A stretch of 5,375 nt of DNA from Bacteroidota bacterium. GTDB lineage: Bacteria > Bacteroidota > Bacteroidia > Chitinophagales > Chitinophagaceae. A program made the translations under genes and the position numbers. The stretch is from the NCBI GenBank assembly GCA_028877005.1, contig JAGWPI010000163.1:1-5375 (forward strand). The letters are read 5' to 3'. The notes below the pieces were generated by a model that worked only from the letters and a program-made list of their open reading frames with translations, did not search any database and had not been told where the DNA came from. Shown here in pieces: positions 1 through 5,375 of this stretch; positions within the stretch are counted from its first letter, which is position 1; every line of letters begins with the position of its first letter.

Positions 1-9
1 ATATGGTGC

Positions 10-45
10 AAAATAAAACAGGAGCTTTAGTAAAGCCCCTGTTTT
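10..45 (-). terminator. Rho-independent terminator after the zinc-ribbon gene
   Basis: Positions 15-28 and 32-45 form a 14-bp stem with a 3-nt loop. On the plus strand the stem has one A/C mismatch (23 against 37). On the minus strand the same position is a G-U wobble, so all 14 pairs form in minus-strand RNA. The 3' arm ends in UUUU and is followed by AUUUU (14-10). Both the wobble and the U-run point to termination of leftward transcription, 24 nt beyond the stop codon of the zinc-ribbon gene. Some action on rightward transcripts is possible, because the other arm also ends in TTTT. Confidence 0.88.
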
Positions 46-69
46 GTGATATAAAAAAGTTAAGATATT

Positions 70-825
70 TTATTTTGCTACAACCGAATCGTTCAAGTCG
101 GCATCTACTAAAATTCTGCCGCAGTTTTCGCATACAATTACTTTTTTGTGCATGCGTATTTCGCTTTGGCGTTGCGGGGGTATGGCATTGTAACAACCAC
201 CACAGGCATCTCTTTCAACCGGAACTACAGCAAGTCCATTACGGTAGTTTTTGCGAATACGATCATAGCTGTATAACAAGCGTTCATCAATTTCTTTACG
301 GGCTTCTTCGCTCAGCTTTTTAAAATGTTTTTCTTCTTTTTCTGTTTCCACAATAATTTTTTCCAGTTCGCCTTTTTTGTGGGTTAAAATACCTTCTTTG
401 GTAGCAATTTGTTTTTTTGCAGCATCCAAAGCTTTTACTTTATTGGCCAACTCTTCATTGGCATCCCGAATATTTTTTTCGCACAGCTTAATTTCAAGCT
501 GTTGCATTTCAATTTCTTTAGAGATGGCCTCAAACTCGCGACTGTTTTTTACATTATCACTTTGTTTTTCGTACTTTTTAATCATGGCCTCACTATCGGT
601 GATGGCCTGTTTTTTTTGTTCAATAAATTCAGAAATACCATTAATCTCTTCTTCAATCCTGTTTTTTCTGCTTAAAATACCGGCAATTTCATCTTCCAAA
701 TCACTCACTTCAATGGGTAATTCGCCTTTTAAAATTTCAAATTCGTCTAGTTTGCTGTCAATTTTTTGCAGCTTAATAAGGCCTACCAGTTTTTCTTCTA
801 CAGAAAATTCTTTCGCTGTTGCCAT
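70..825 (-). CDS. Coiled-coil C4-type zinc-ribbon protein (DUF164/COG1579 family)
   Basis: This 251-residue protein is nearly all charged helix, with long heptad-like coiled coil from about residue 10 to 185. A C-terminal zinc ribbon follows, with two CxxC knuckles: C208/C211 (CGGC) and C232/C235 (CENC). The segment around residues 91-105 (VKNSREFEAISKEIE) matches the conserved turn between the two long helices in this family. There is no signal peptide or membrane segment, so it should be cytoplasmic. Characterised relatives include Helicobacter HP0958 (FlgZ, which binds RpoN and flagellin mRNA) and chlamydial CdsZ of type III secretion. Those roles cannot be carried over, as no flagellar or secretion gene is present here. 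The ATG at 825 is chosen because it starts the helical region and follows an A-rich leader (ACAATACAAAAT) typical of Bacteroidota. It lies downstream of the Nif3-like gene on the same strand and ends at a clear terminator. The family call is firm; the cellular role is unknown. Confidence 0.9.
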   Translation of the reverse strand: MATAKEFSVEEKLVGLIKLQKIDSKLDEFEILKGELPIEVSDLEDEIAGILSRKNRIEEEINGISEFIEQKKQAITDSEAMIKKYEKQSDNVKNSREFEAISKEIEMQQLEIKLCEKNIRDANEELANKVKALDAAKKQIATKEGILTHKKGELEKIIVETEKEEKHFKKLSEEARKEIDERLLYSYDRIRKNYRNGLAVVPVERDACGGCYNAIPPQRQSEIRMHKKVIVCENCGRILVDADLNDSVVAK

Positions 826-860
826 ATTTTGTATTGTGTTTTTGTGTTTAAATAAGTTAT

Positions 861-940
861 GGTACCGGCTGTATCAACTCCCATTTGGCTTTTGTTGCGT
901 CGCAATCCGTTTATCGTTCGGTTGGCGTGGCAGCTAAGCC
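861..940. other. GC-rich intergenic block with short dyads, between the Nif3-like and zinc-ribbon genes
   Basis: The two leftward genes are separated by 122 nt (826-947). Within this gap, 861-940 has 43 G/C out of 80 by hand count (54%), against 24/80 (30%) for 781-860 and 27/80 (34%) for 941-1020. The block contains a perfect dyad TTGCG-T-CGCAA (895-905), an imperfect inverted pair 902-909/919-926 (6 of 8 pairs), and a 4-bp hairpin TGGC/GCCA (928-941, loop 932-937). I cannot match it to a known RNA family. It could be a small structured RNA or leader element, or a copy of a dispersed intergenic repeat. The base-composition contrast is observed; any role is inference. Confidence 0.45.
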
Positions 941-947
941 ATTTTTA

Positions 948-2042
948 TCAAAAATAATGTACGGGGTTGGTACTTACCTTACTTTTAAGGACGGCAAAGG
1001 TAGGGAATTTGGTTTGTAAAACCACTTCCAATAATTCAATGGTAAATTGCTCACTTTCCCAATGGCCTACATCTGCCAAAATAAGTGTATTATTTGCTTC
1101 AAAAAATTCATGGTATTTTACATCTGCCGTTATAAAAATATCAGCTCCTGCATGAATAGCTTGCCTGCATAAAAAACTACCTGCGCCTCCGCAAATGGCT
1201 ACTTTTTGTATGGGCTTACCCAATAGGCGTGTATGTTTTATGATAGGTACTTGTAATAAATGTTTTAATTGTTCTAAAAATGCAGATTCCTCTACAGGAT
1301 GGGCCAAAGTGCCAATAAGTCCGCTACCTATTTCAGAAAAGGTGTTTAATAAGGACACAATATCGTAGGCTACTTCTTCATAAGGATGTGCCTGCAATAG
1401 TGCAGCTACAATATTTGTTTGTAAGGCCGAAGGAAATATGACTTCTATTTTTTCTTCCTGCTCTTGGTGTTGTTTGCCAATACTTCCTACAAAAGGGTGG
1501 GTATTTAATCCAGCCTTAAATGTTCCAATTCCGGAAGCACTGAAACTACACTCGCTGTAAGCGCCAATTTTTCCTGCACCTGCTTCAAAAAGAGCGTTTT
1601 TAACTTTTTCTGAATAAGCAGTGGGTACAAATGTGTATAATTTGCAAAGCGTATTGGGTTTGGGTAATAAAACTTTAATGTGGTTTAACCCTAGTTTTTG
1701 TGCCAAAATACCATTTACCCCTTGTAGAATATTGTCTGCATTGGTATGTATGGCATATATAGCTATATTTTTTTGAATAGCCATAATAATGGCTCTTTCG
1801 GCATCATTACTACCGGTAATTTTTTGTAAACCTTTAAAAATAATAGGATGGTGGGCTACTACCAAATTGCAATTGGTTTCAATTGCTTCTTTTATTACTG
1901 CTTCAGTAACATCTAACGTACAAAGTACACCTGTACAGTTTAATTGGGCATTTCCCACCAATAAACCTGTATTATCATATGTTTCTTGGTAATCTCTTGG
2001 GGCAAATTCTGCCAAAATTTGTGTAATTTCTCCTATTTTCAT
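948..2042 (-). CDS. Nif3-like dinuclear metal-centre protein (DUF34/NIF3 family, long form with insert domain)
   Basis: The 364-residue protein carries the metal ligands of the Nif3 family: H64-H65 (AHHPIIF), H99 and D103 (HTNADN), and H327 with E331 four residues later (GHWESE). These correspond to the HH, D, H and E ligands of E. coli YbgI. The length fits the long form (as in Bacillus YqfO), in which a PII/CutA-like domain is inserted between the two Nif3 halves. Here that insert spans roughly residues 131-232 and includes AHPYEEVAYDI (218-228), a hallmark of the insert. Relatives form hexameric toroids with two metals per subunit. They are often annotated GTP cyclohydrolase I type 2, but that activity is not generally established; metal insertion or chaperoning is also proposed. 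The protein should be cytoplasmic. The ATG at 2042 opens directly into the conserved N-terminus (MKIGEITQILAEFAP). The gene leads a leftward unit with the zinc-ribbon gene and diverges from the aminotransferase. Confidence 0.93.
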   Translation of the reverse strand: MKIGEITQILAEFAPRDYQETYDNTGLLVGNAQLNCTGVLCTLDVTEAVIKEAIETNCNLVVAHHPIIFKGLQKITGSNDAERAIIMAIQKNIAIYAIHTNADNILQGVNGILAQKLGLNHIKVLLPKPNTLCKLYTFVPTAYSEKVKNALFEAGAGKIGAYSECSFSASGIGTFKAGLNTHPFVGSIGKQHQEQEEKIEVIFPSALQTNIVAALLQAHPYEEVAYDIVSLLNTFSEIGSGLIGTLAHPVEESAFLEQLKHLLQVPIIKHTRLLGKPIQKVAICGGAGSFLCRQAIHAGADIFITADVKYHEFFEANNTLILADVGHWESEQFTIELLEVVLQTKFPTFAVLKSKVSTNPVHYF

Positions 2043-2091
2043 AAAAAAGTATTAATTAAGCGGAAAATTAAAACTAAACTAAATTTAGGAT
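2043..2091. promoter_or_regulatory. Short divergent promoter region
   Basis: Only 49 nt separate the start codons of the leftward Nif3-like gene and the rightward aminotransferase, so signals for both directions must lie here or inside the neighbouring 5' coding ends. The stretch is very AT-rich. It holds two perfect palindromes: TTAATTAA (2052-2059) and CTAAATTTAG (2079-2088), the second ending 3 nt before the aminotransferase ATG. I find no convincing copy of the Bacteroidota -7 (TAnnTTTG) and -33 (TTTG) elements in either direction, and no usable Shine-Dalgarno site; AGGA at 2087-2090 is too close to the ATG. The promoter role is inferred from gene layout, not from a motif. Confidence 0.5.
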
Positions 2092-2946
2092 ATGCAACCG
2101 GATGGCTATTTTAATTACAATGGCAAATTGTATAAAAACGAAAAAACTGTTATTTCAGTCAGTAACCGATCTTTTAGATATGGCGATGGCTGTTTTGAAA
2201 CACTAAAAATGTTGAATGGCAAAATATGCATGAAATCCATGCATTGGGAAAGGTTATTTGTATCGTTACAACAATTGCATTTTAACAGGCCAAATTATTT
2301 TATTACTGATGCATTTCATGATCAGATTATAGAGTTAGTGAAAAAAAATCATCATAAAAAGGCCGCCAGAATTCGCATTACCATTGCTCGGGGCGAAGGC
2401 GGTTTATACGATCCTGAAAATGATTTTCCTAACTATGTAATACAGTCTTGGGATTTAAATAGTGCTAATAATCAGCTAAATGAAAATGGATTAGTAACAG
2501 GTATTTATTCAGATGCCAGAAAAGTAAATGATGCTTTTTCTCACATTAAAAGTAATAATTATTTATGTTATGCTATGGCAGCATACTGGGCAAAAGAAAA
2601 AAAACTTAATGATGCATTGGTTTTAAATGCACAAGGTAATGTTACAGATGCAACTATTGCCAATGTGTTTATTATTCAAAATGGTATAATAAAAACGCCT
2701 GCTATTACTGAAGGTTGTGTAGGGGGTATAATGAGAAAATATTTATTAAAGTGCCTACGTGCTGAGAATATTCCTGTAGAAGAAACCACTATTTCACCTA
2801 ATGATGTGTTACAAGCTTCTGAAGTATTTTTTACCAATACTATTTATGGAATTAAATGGGTAAAAGAAGTAGATGGCATTAACTACAAAACCCAAACTGC
2901 TCCTTTATTGTATGAAAAGTTTATTGCGCCTTTGTGGATGGTTTAA
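2092..2946 (+). CDS. Aminotransferase class IV (PLP fold type IV; branched-chain aminotransferase/PabC-like)
   Basis: This 284-residue protein has the usual length and landmarks of the fold-type IV family. They are the N-terminal NRSFRYGDGCFETLK (25-39), an HxxRL helix (H51-L55), the lysine expected to bind PLP at K153 (HIKSNNYL), the cofactor loop VTDATIANVF (184-193), the ITEGCVGGIMR phosphate-binding region (205-215) and the C-terminal SEVFFTNTIYGIKWV (243-257). The family includes branched-chain aminotransferase, D-amino-acid aminotransferase and 4-amino-4-deoxychorismate lyase (PabC). Motifs alone do not pick the substrate. The position that usually holds Glu to contact the PLP ring nitrogen is D186 here. 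The ATG at 2092 is preferred because the conserved N-terminal strand begins within the first ten residues. It is the first gene of a rightward pair, with the photolyase starting 42 nt after its stop. A folate role as PabC is possible but unproven. Confidence 0.9.
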   Translation: MQPDGYFNYNGKLYKNEKTVISVSNRSFRYGDGCFETLKMLNGKICMKSMHWERLFVSLQQLHFNRPNYFITDAFHDQIIELVKKNHHKKAARIRITIARGEGGLYDPENDFPNYVIQSWDLNSANNQLNENGLVTGIYSDARKVNDAFSHIKSNNYLCYAMAAYWAKEKKLNDALVLNAQGNVTDATIANVFIIQNGIIKTPAITEGCVGGIMRKYLLKCLRAENIPVEETTISPNDVLQASEVFFTNTIYGIKWVKEVDGINYKTQTAPLLYEKFIAPLWMV

Positions 2947-2988
2947 ACAATTTGTGTGCCAACTTGTTGTAAAGGCAATTTGTATATT

Positions 2989-4302
2989 ATGAAATCGGAA
3001 GTTGTAATTATGTGGTTTAGGCGTGATTTAAGATTAGACGACAATGCCGCATTGTATCATGCCTTACGTCAGCCACATCCCGTTATTCCATTGTTTATTT
3101 TTGATACAAATATACTAGATAAATTAGCTAATAAGTGTGATGCGAGAGTGCAGTTTATACATAGCACCATTACGCAAATGCATCAACAATTATTGGAAAT
3201 GAGTAGTAGTATGTGGGTATATTATGGCAAGCCTTTACAAGTGTTTCAACAAATAATGGAAGAATTTAATGTAAAAGCAATTTATACCAATACCGATTAC
3301 GAACAATATGCCATAGATAGAGATGCAACTATTGCCGAATACGCAAAACAACACGGTGCCGGATTTTATGCTTTTAAAGATCAGGTTATTTTTGATGGGA
3401 GTGAGGTGTTGAAAGATGATGGTACGCCTTATACCGTGTTTACTCCTTACAGTAAAAAATGGAAAGCATTATTACAGCCATTTTATATTAAGAAATATAA
3501 AATATTATTTACTAACACTCATTTTTTTAAAAAGGAAATTAATGCTATACCACAATTGGCTGAAATGGGATTCCAATCTACTTCCATTCAATTTCCCTCA
3601 TGCCAAATTAATGCTGAATTAATAAAGCATTATCACGAACAACGAAATTTTCCTGCGTTAAATGGAACATCACATTTAGGTATTCACTTACGTTTTGGCA
3701 CTATTAGTATAAGGCATTTAGCTGCATTTGCAAAACAGCTAAATGAGGTTTTTTTAAATGAACTTATTTGGCGCGACTTTTATCATTCCATACTTTATCA
3801 CTTTCCGCACGTACGTGCCGGAAAGGCATTTAAACCTATTTATGATTATATTGAATGGCGGAATGATGAAATTGCCTTTGAAAAATGGTGTGCCGGAAAA
3901 ACCGGATATCCTATTGTGGATGCCGGTATGCGTGAATTAAATGCAACAGGTTACATGCATAACAGAGTTAGAATGATTGTGGCCTCTTTTTTAACCAAGC
4001 ATTTACTCATTGATTGGCGCTGGGGAGAGGCTTATTTTGCAGAAAAGTTATTAGATTACGATTTTGCAGCCAATAATGGCGGATGGCAATGGGCGGCCGG
4101 TAGTGGGTGTGATGCTGCCCCTTATTTCCGCATATTTAATCCTACTTTACAAACTGAAAAATTTGATAAAAGTTTGGATTACATAAACCGTTGGGTGCCC
4201 GAACTAAATAGTTTTAATTATCCTAGACCAATTGTACAACATGATGAAGCTCGAAAAAGAGCTTTAGAAGTATATGGTAAAGTGTTAAAAAACAAACCTT
4301 GA
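2989..4302 (+). CDS. phr: Deoxyribodipyrimidine photolyase (cryptochrome/photolyase family, class I-like)
   Basis: This 437-residue flavoprotein repairs UV-induced pyrimidine dimers using blue light. The N-terminal alpha/beta antenna domain begins with VIMWFRRDLRLDDNAAL (6-22). The FAD-binding helical domain carries TSHLGIHLRFGTIS (227-240), ELIWRDFY (258-265), KTGYPIVDAGMREL (304-317), MHNRVRM (323-329), NNGGWQW (362-368) and the PYFRIFNP region (378-385). Aligned by eye with E. coli PhrB at a constant offset of 16, the electron-transfer tryptophans are all present: W290, W343 and W366 (E. coli W306, W359, W382). So are N362 near flavin N5 (N378), M329 (M345), and E258 and W261 of the dimer pocket (E274, W277). 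The pocket residue equivalent to W338 is Y322. The PhrB folate-antenna residues N108/E109 align with Y107/A108. I chose the ATG at 2989 over a GTG at 2956 because the first beta strand starts at once and the extra 11 residues look unrelated. It is probably co-transcribed with the aminotransferase. Confidence 0.94.
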   Translation: MKSEVVIMWFRRDLRLDDNAALYHALRQPHPVIPLFIFDTNILDKLANKCDARVQFIHSTITQMHQQLLEMSSSMWVYYGKPLQVFQQIMEEFNVKAIYTNTDYEQYAIDRDATIAEYAKQHGAGFYAFKDQVIFDGSEVLKDDGTPYTVFTPYSKKWKALLQPFYIKKYKILFTNTHFFKKEINAIPQLAEMGFQSTSIQFPSCQINAELIKHYHEQRNFPALNGTSHLGIHLRFGTISIRHLAAFAKQLNEVFLNELIWRDFYHSILYHFPHVRAGKAFKPIYDYIEWRNDEIAFEKWCAGKTGYPIVDAGMRELNATGYMHNRVRMIVASFLTKHLLIDWRWGEAYFAEKLLDYDFAANNGGWQWAAGSGCDAAPYFRIFNPTLQTEKFDKSLDYINRWVPELNSFNYPRPIVQHDEARKRALEVYGKVLKNKP

Positions 4303-4303
4303 T

Positions 4304-5146
4304 TTAAGATAGAAAAACATTTTGCAACAATGGCATAGCGTTATGGTGCATGTTTGAATAAACTTTTAATAGTGTTGCTACAGCTTTTTTCCCATCATCC
4401 CCTAATGCAAGCGAGTAATTATTTACATACAAATCAATATGTTGCCGCATTATGTTGGGTTGCATTTCTTGTGCATGTTCTTGTACAAAATCTGCTAATT
4501 TTTTGTGGTGATGATGGTATGCATATGCTACACTTTCTTGTATCAATGCATCAACCTGCAATAGTAATGCAGTTGGTAAATTTCTTTTAGCAATAATTCC
4601 GCCCAATGGTATAGGAGCATGGGTGCTTTGTTCCCAATATTCACCTAAATCTTTTACTTGTATTAAACCTTTTTCCTGGTATGTAAATCTGTTTTCATGA
4701 ATAATTACACCAGCATCTACTATGCCTGATAAAACTGCATTTTCTATTTCATGAAAAACCATCATTTTTTTTTGCTTAATTTCTGGATAAGCCAAAGAAA
4801 ATAATAAATGTGCTGTAGTATTTTCGCCGGGTATTGCTACTGTGGCTATTTGCGGTTGTTGAATAATTGTTGTGTTGCCGGGTAAAGTTATGAGTAGTGG
4901 GCCAACACCTTTACCCAAAGCACCTCCACTTTGTAGCAGCCAATAATGTGGTGTAACAATTGGTAACACGCCATAGCTTATTTTAGAAAAGTCTAATTTT
5001 TTTTCAATAGCCCATTTATTTAGTGTTTCTACATCTTCTAATTGCACCTCAAATTCAATACCTTTTGTATCTATTTTATGATTTACTAAAGCATCAAAAA
5101 TAAAGGTGTCGTTGGGACAAGGAGAAAATCCTAATGTATATTTCAT
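4304..5146 (-). CDS. mqnD: 1,4-dihydroxy-6-naphthoate synthase MqnD
   Basis: The 280-residue protein matches MqnD, which converts cyclic de-hypoxanthine futalosine to 1,4-dihydroxy-6-naphthoate in the futalosine route to menaquinone. It has the periplasmic-binding-protein-like fold but no signal peptide, so it should be cytoplasmic. Visible landmarks are the N-terminal SPCPNDTFIFDAL (8-20), SYGVLP (57-62), SGGALGKGVGPLL (73-85), VIIHENRFTY (147-156), THAPIPLGGI (175-184) and YVNNY (240-244). H150 in the IIHENR motif corresponds to the histidine proposed as the catalytic base in the Thermus enzyme. A run of four histidines (211-214) is probably incidental. Length is normal and the reading frame is intact. 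The ATG at 5146 directly precedes the conserved LGFSPCPNDT strand. The gene follows mqnB by 28 nt on the same strand, consistent with an operon. Its stop codon lies one base from that of the convergent photolyase. Confidence 0.95.
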   Translation of the reverse strand: MKYTLGFSPCPNDTFIFDALVNHKIDTKGIEFEVQLEDVETLNKWAIEKKLDFSKISYGVLPIVTPHYWLLQSGGALGKGVGPLLITLPGNTTIIQQPQIATVAIPGENTTAHLLFSLAYPEIKQKKMMVFHEIENAVLSGIVDAGVIIHENRFTYQEKGLIQVKDLGEYWEQSTHAPIPLGGIIAKRNLPTALLLQVDALIQESVAYAYHHHHKKLADFVQEHAQEMQPNIMRQHIDLYVNNYSLALGDDGKKAVATLLKVYSNMHHNAMPLLQNVFLS

Positions 5147-5174
5147 GGTCTATTATCAATTACGTTAAACTTAT

Positions 5175-5375
5175 TTATGCCAACTGAATTTGTTCAATTA
5201 ATTGTAAAAGGGTAGCATTTAAGGCCTGTAAAGCATCCTGTATAGCCCATTTTTTTTTGTTACGTTCTCCTACAATATTTGATATGGCCCTTATTTGCAA
5301 GTAAGGGATATGGAAACTTCCCGCAACATAATGCAAAGCTATGCCTTCCATTGTTTCAATTTCCGGTGCATATTG
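5175..5375 (-). CDS. mqnB: Futalosine hydrolase MqnB, C-terminal fragment (cut by window edge)
   Basis: Reading leftward from the window edge, an open frame of 66 codons ends at TAA (5177-5175). Its product begins QYAPEIETMEGIALHYV and continues with IPYLQIRAISNIVGERN and KKKWAIQDALQALN. ETMEG is the ribose-binding signature of the MTA/SAH nucleosidase-like superfamily. IRAISNIVGxRN followed by KW and a final amphipathic helix is typical of MqnB, which cleaves futalosine to dehypoxanthine futalosine and hypoxanthine. The Asn in AISN sits where adenine-specific nucleosidases carry the catalytic Asp. Asn there suits a 6-oxopurine leaving group, as in hypoxanthine/guanine-type purine nucleoside phosphorylases. 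The N-terminal two thirds lie outside the window, so its start, promoter and integrity cannot be judged. The mqnD gene immediately downstream, in the same pathway, strengthens the call. Confidence 0.9.
   Translation of the reverse strand, partial: QYAPEIETMEGIALHYVAGSFHIPYLQIRAISNIVGERNKKKWAIQDALQALNATLLQLIEQIQLA

Noticed and set aside
377..937. Long plus-strand open frame (186 codons)
   Set aside because: It lies mostly antisense to the zinc-ribbon gene. Its Ser/Phe/Leu-rich product is what one gets from the reverse of Lys/Glu-rich coiled-coil codons.
928..947. TGGC/GCCA hairpin followed by TTTTT, resembling a plus-strand terminator
   Set aside because: The stem is only 4 bp and no plus-strand gene lies upstream to terminate; on the minus strand it lacks a trailing U-run.
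859..957. Short plus-strand ORF of 32 codons (starts MVPAVSTPIW, ends at TAA 955-957) covering the GC-rich intergenic block
   Set aside because: There is no plausible ribosome site or family resemblance, and it runs antisense into the 3' end of the Nif3-like gene. Its openness is explained by the local lack of A/T-rich stop codons.
2948..2983. Direct repeat CAATTTGT (2948-2955 and 2976-2983) between the aminotransferase and photolyase genes
   Set aside because: Two 8-bp AT-rich copies within 36 nt are easily due to chance, and no promoter elements at suitable spacing go with them.
2956..2988. GTG start giving an 11-residue N-terminal extension of the photolyase
   Set aside because: The extension (MPTCCKGNLYI) has no counterpart in the family, and the ATG at 2989 opens directly into the first conserved strand.
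4514..4525. Run of four His codons in mqnD (residues 211-214)
   Set aside because: It lies in a helix-rich region away from the catalytic motifs, and the rest of the protein is normal; no metal site can be supported from sequence.
1..5375. CRISPR array, tRNA/rRNA gene, insertion sequence or defence system
   Set aside because: I scanned both strands for regularly spaced repeats, cloverleaf or rRNA-like stretches, transposase motifs and terminal inverted repeats, and found none. Apart from the GC-rich block and the short gaps, the window is filled by recognisable housekeeping-type genes.

Overview
The window is ordinary-looking chromosome from a Bacteroidota bacterium, most likely a relative of the Chitinophagaceae. 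The grounds are AT-rich coding sequence, A/T-rich leaders without Shine-Dalgarno sites, a futalosine-type menaquinone gene pair, and protein sequences that read like Bacteroidota family members. The genus is inference. No mobile element, CRISPR array, tRNA or rRNA was seen.

Layout from left to right: (1) A strong intrinsic terminator (10-45) closes a leftward unit. (2) That unit holds a coiled-coil C4 zinc-ribbon protein (70-825) and, upstream of it, a Nif3/DUF34 dinuclear-metal protein (948-2042). They are separated by 122 nt that contain an unusually GC-rich block (861-940). (3) A 49-nt divergent intergenic region (2043-2091) must start both the leftward pair and a rightward pair. (4) The rightward pair is a PLP fold-type IV aminotransferase/lyase (2092-2946) followed by a class I-like DNA photolyase (2989-4302). 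(5) The photolyase meets a leftward menaquinone operon tail to tail with one base between the stop codons. This operon is mqnD (4304-5146), preceded by the 3' end of mqnB (5175-5375, cut by the window edge).

How they work together: MqnB (futalosine hydrolase) and MqnD (1,4-dihydroxy-6-naphthoate synthase) are two steps of the same quinone pathway and sit 28 nt apart. The zinc-ribbon/Nif3 pair is a gene neighbourhood I recall from many bacteria, but its joint function is not settled. The aminotransferase and photolyase are probably co-transcribed. A folate link is possible only if the aminotransferase is a PabC-type lyase, and nothing in the sequence proves that.

I see no clear new biological system. 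The observations most worth a second look are the GC-rich intergenic block, the Asp in place of Glu in the aminotransferase cofactor site, and the changed antenna-pocket and substrate-pocket positions in the photolyase.
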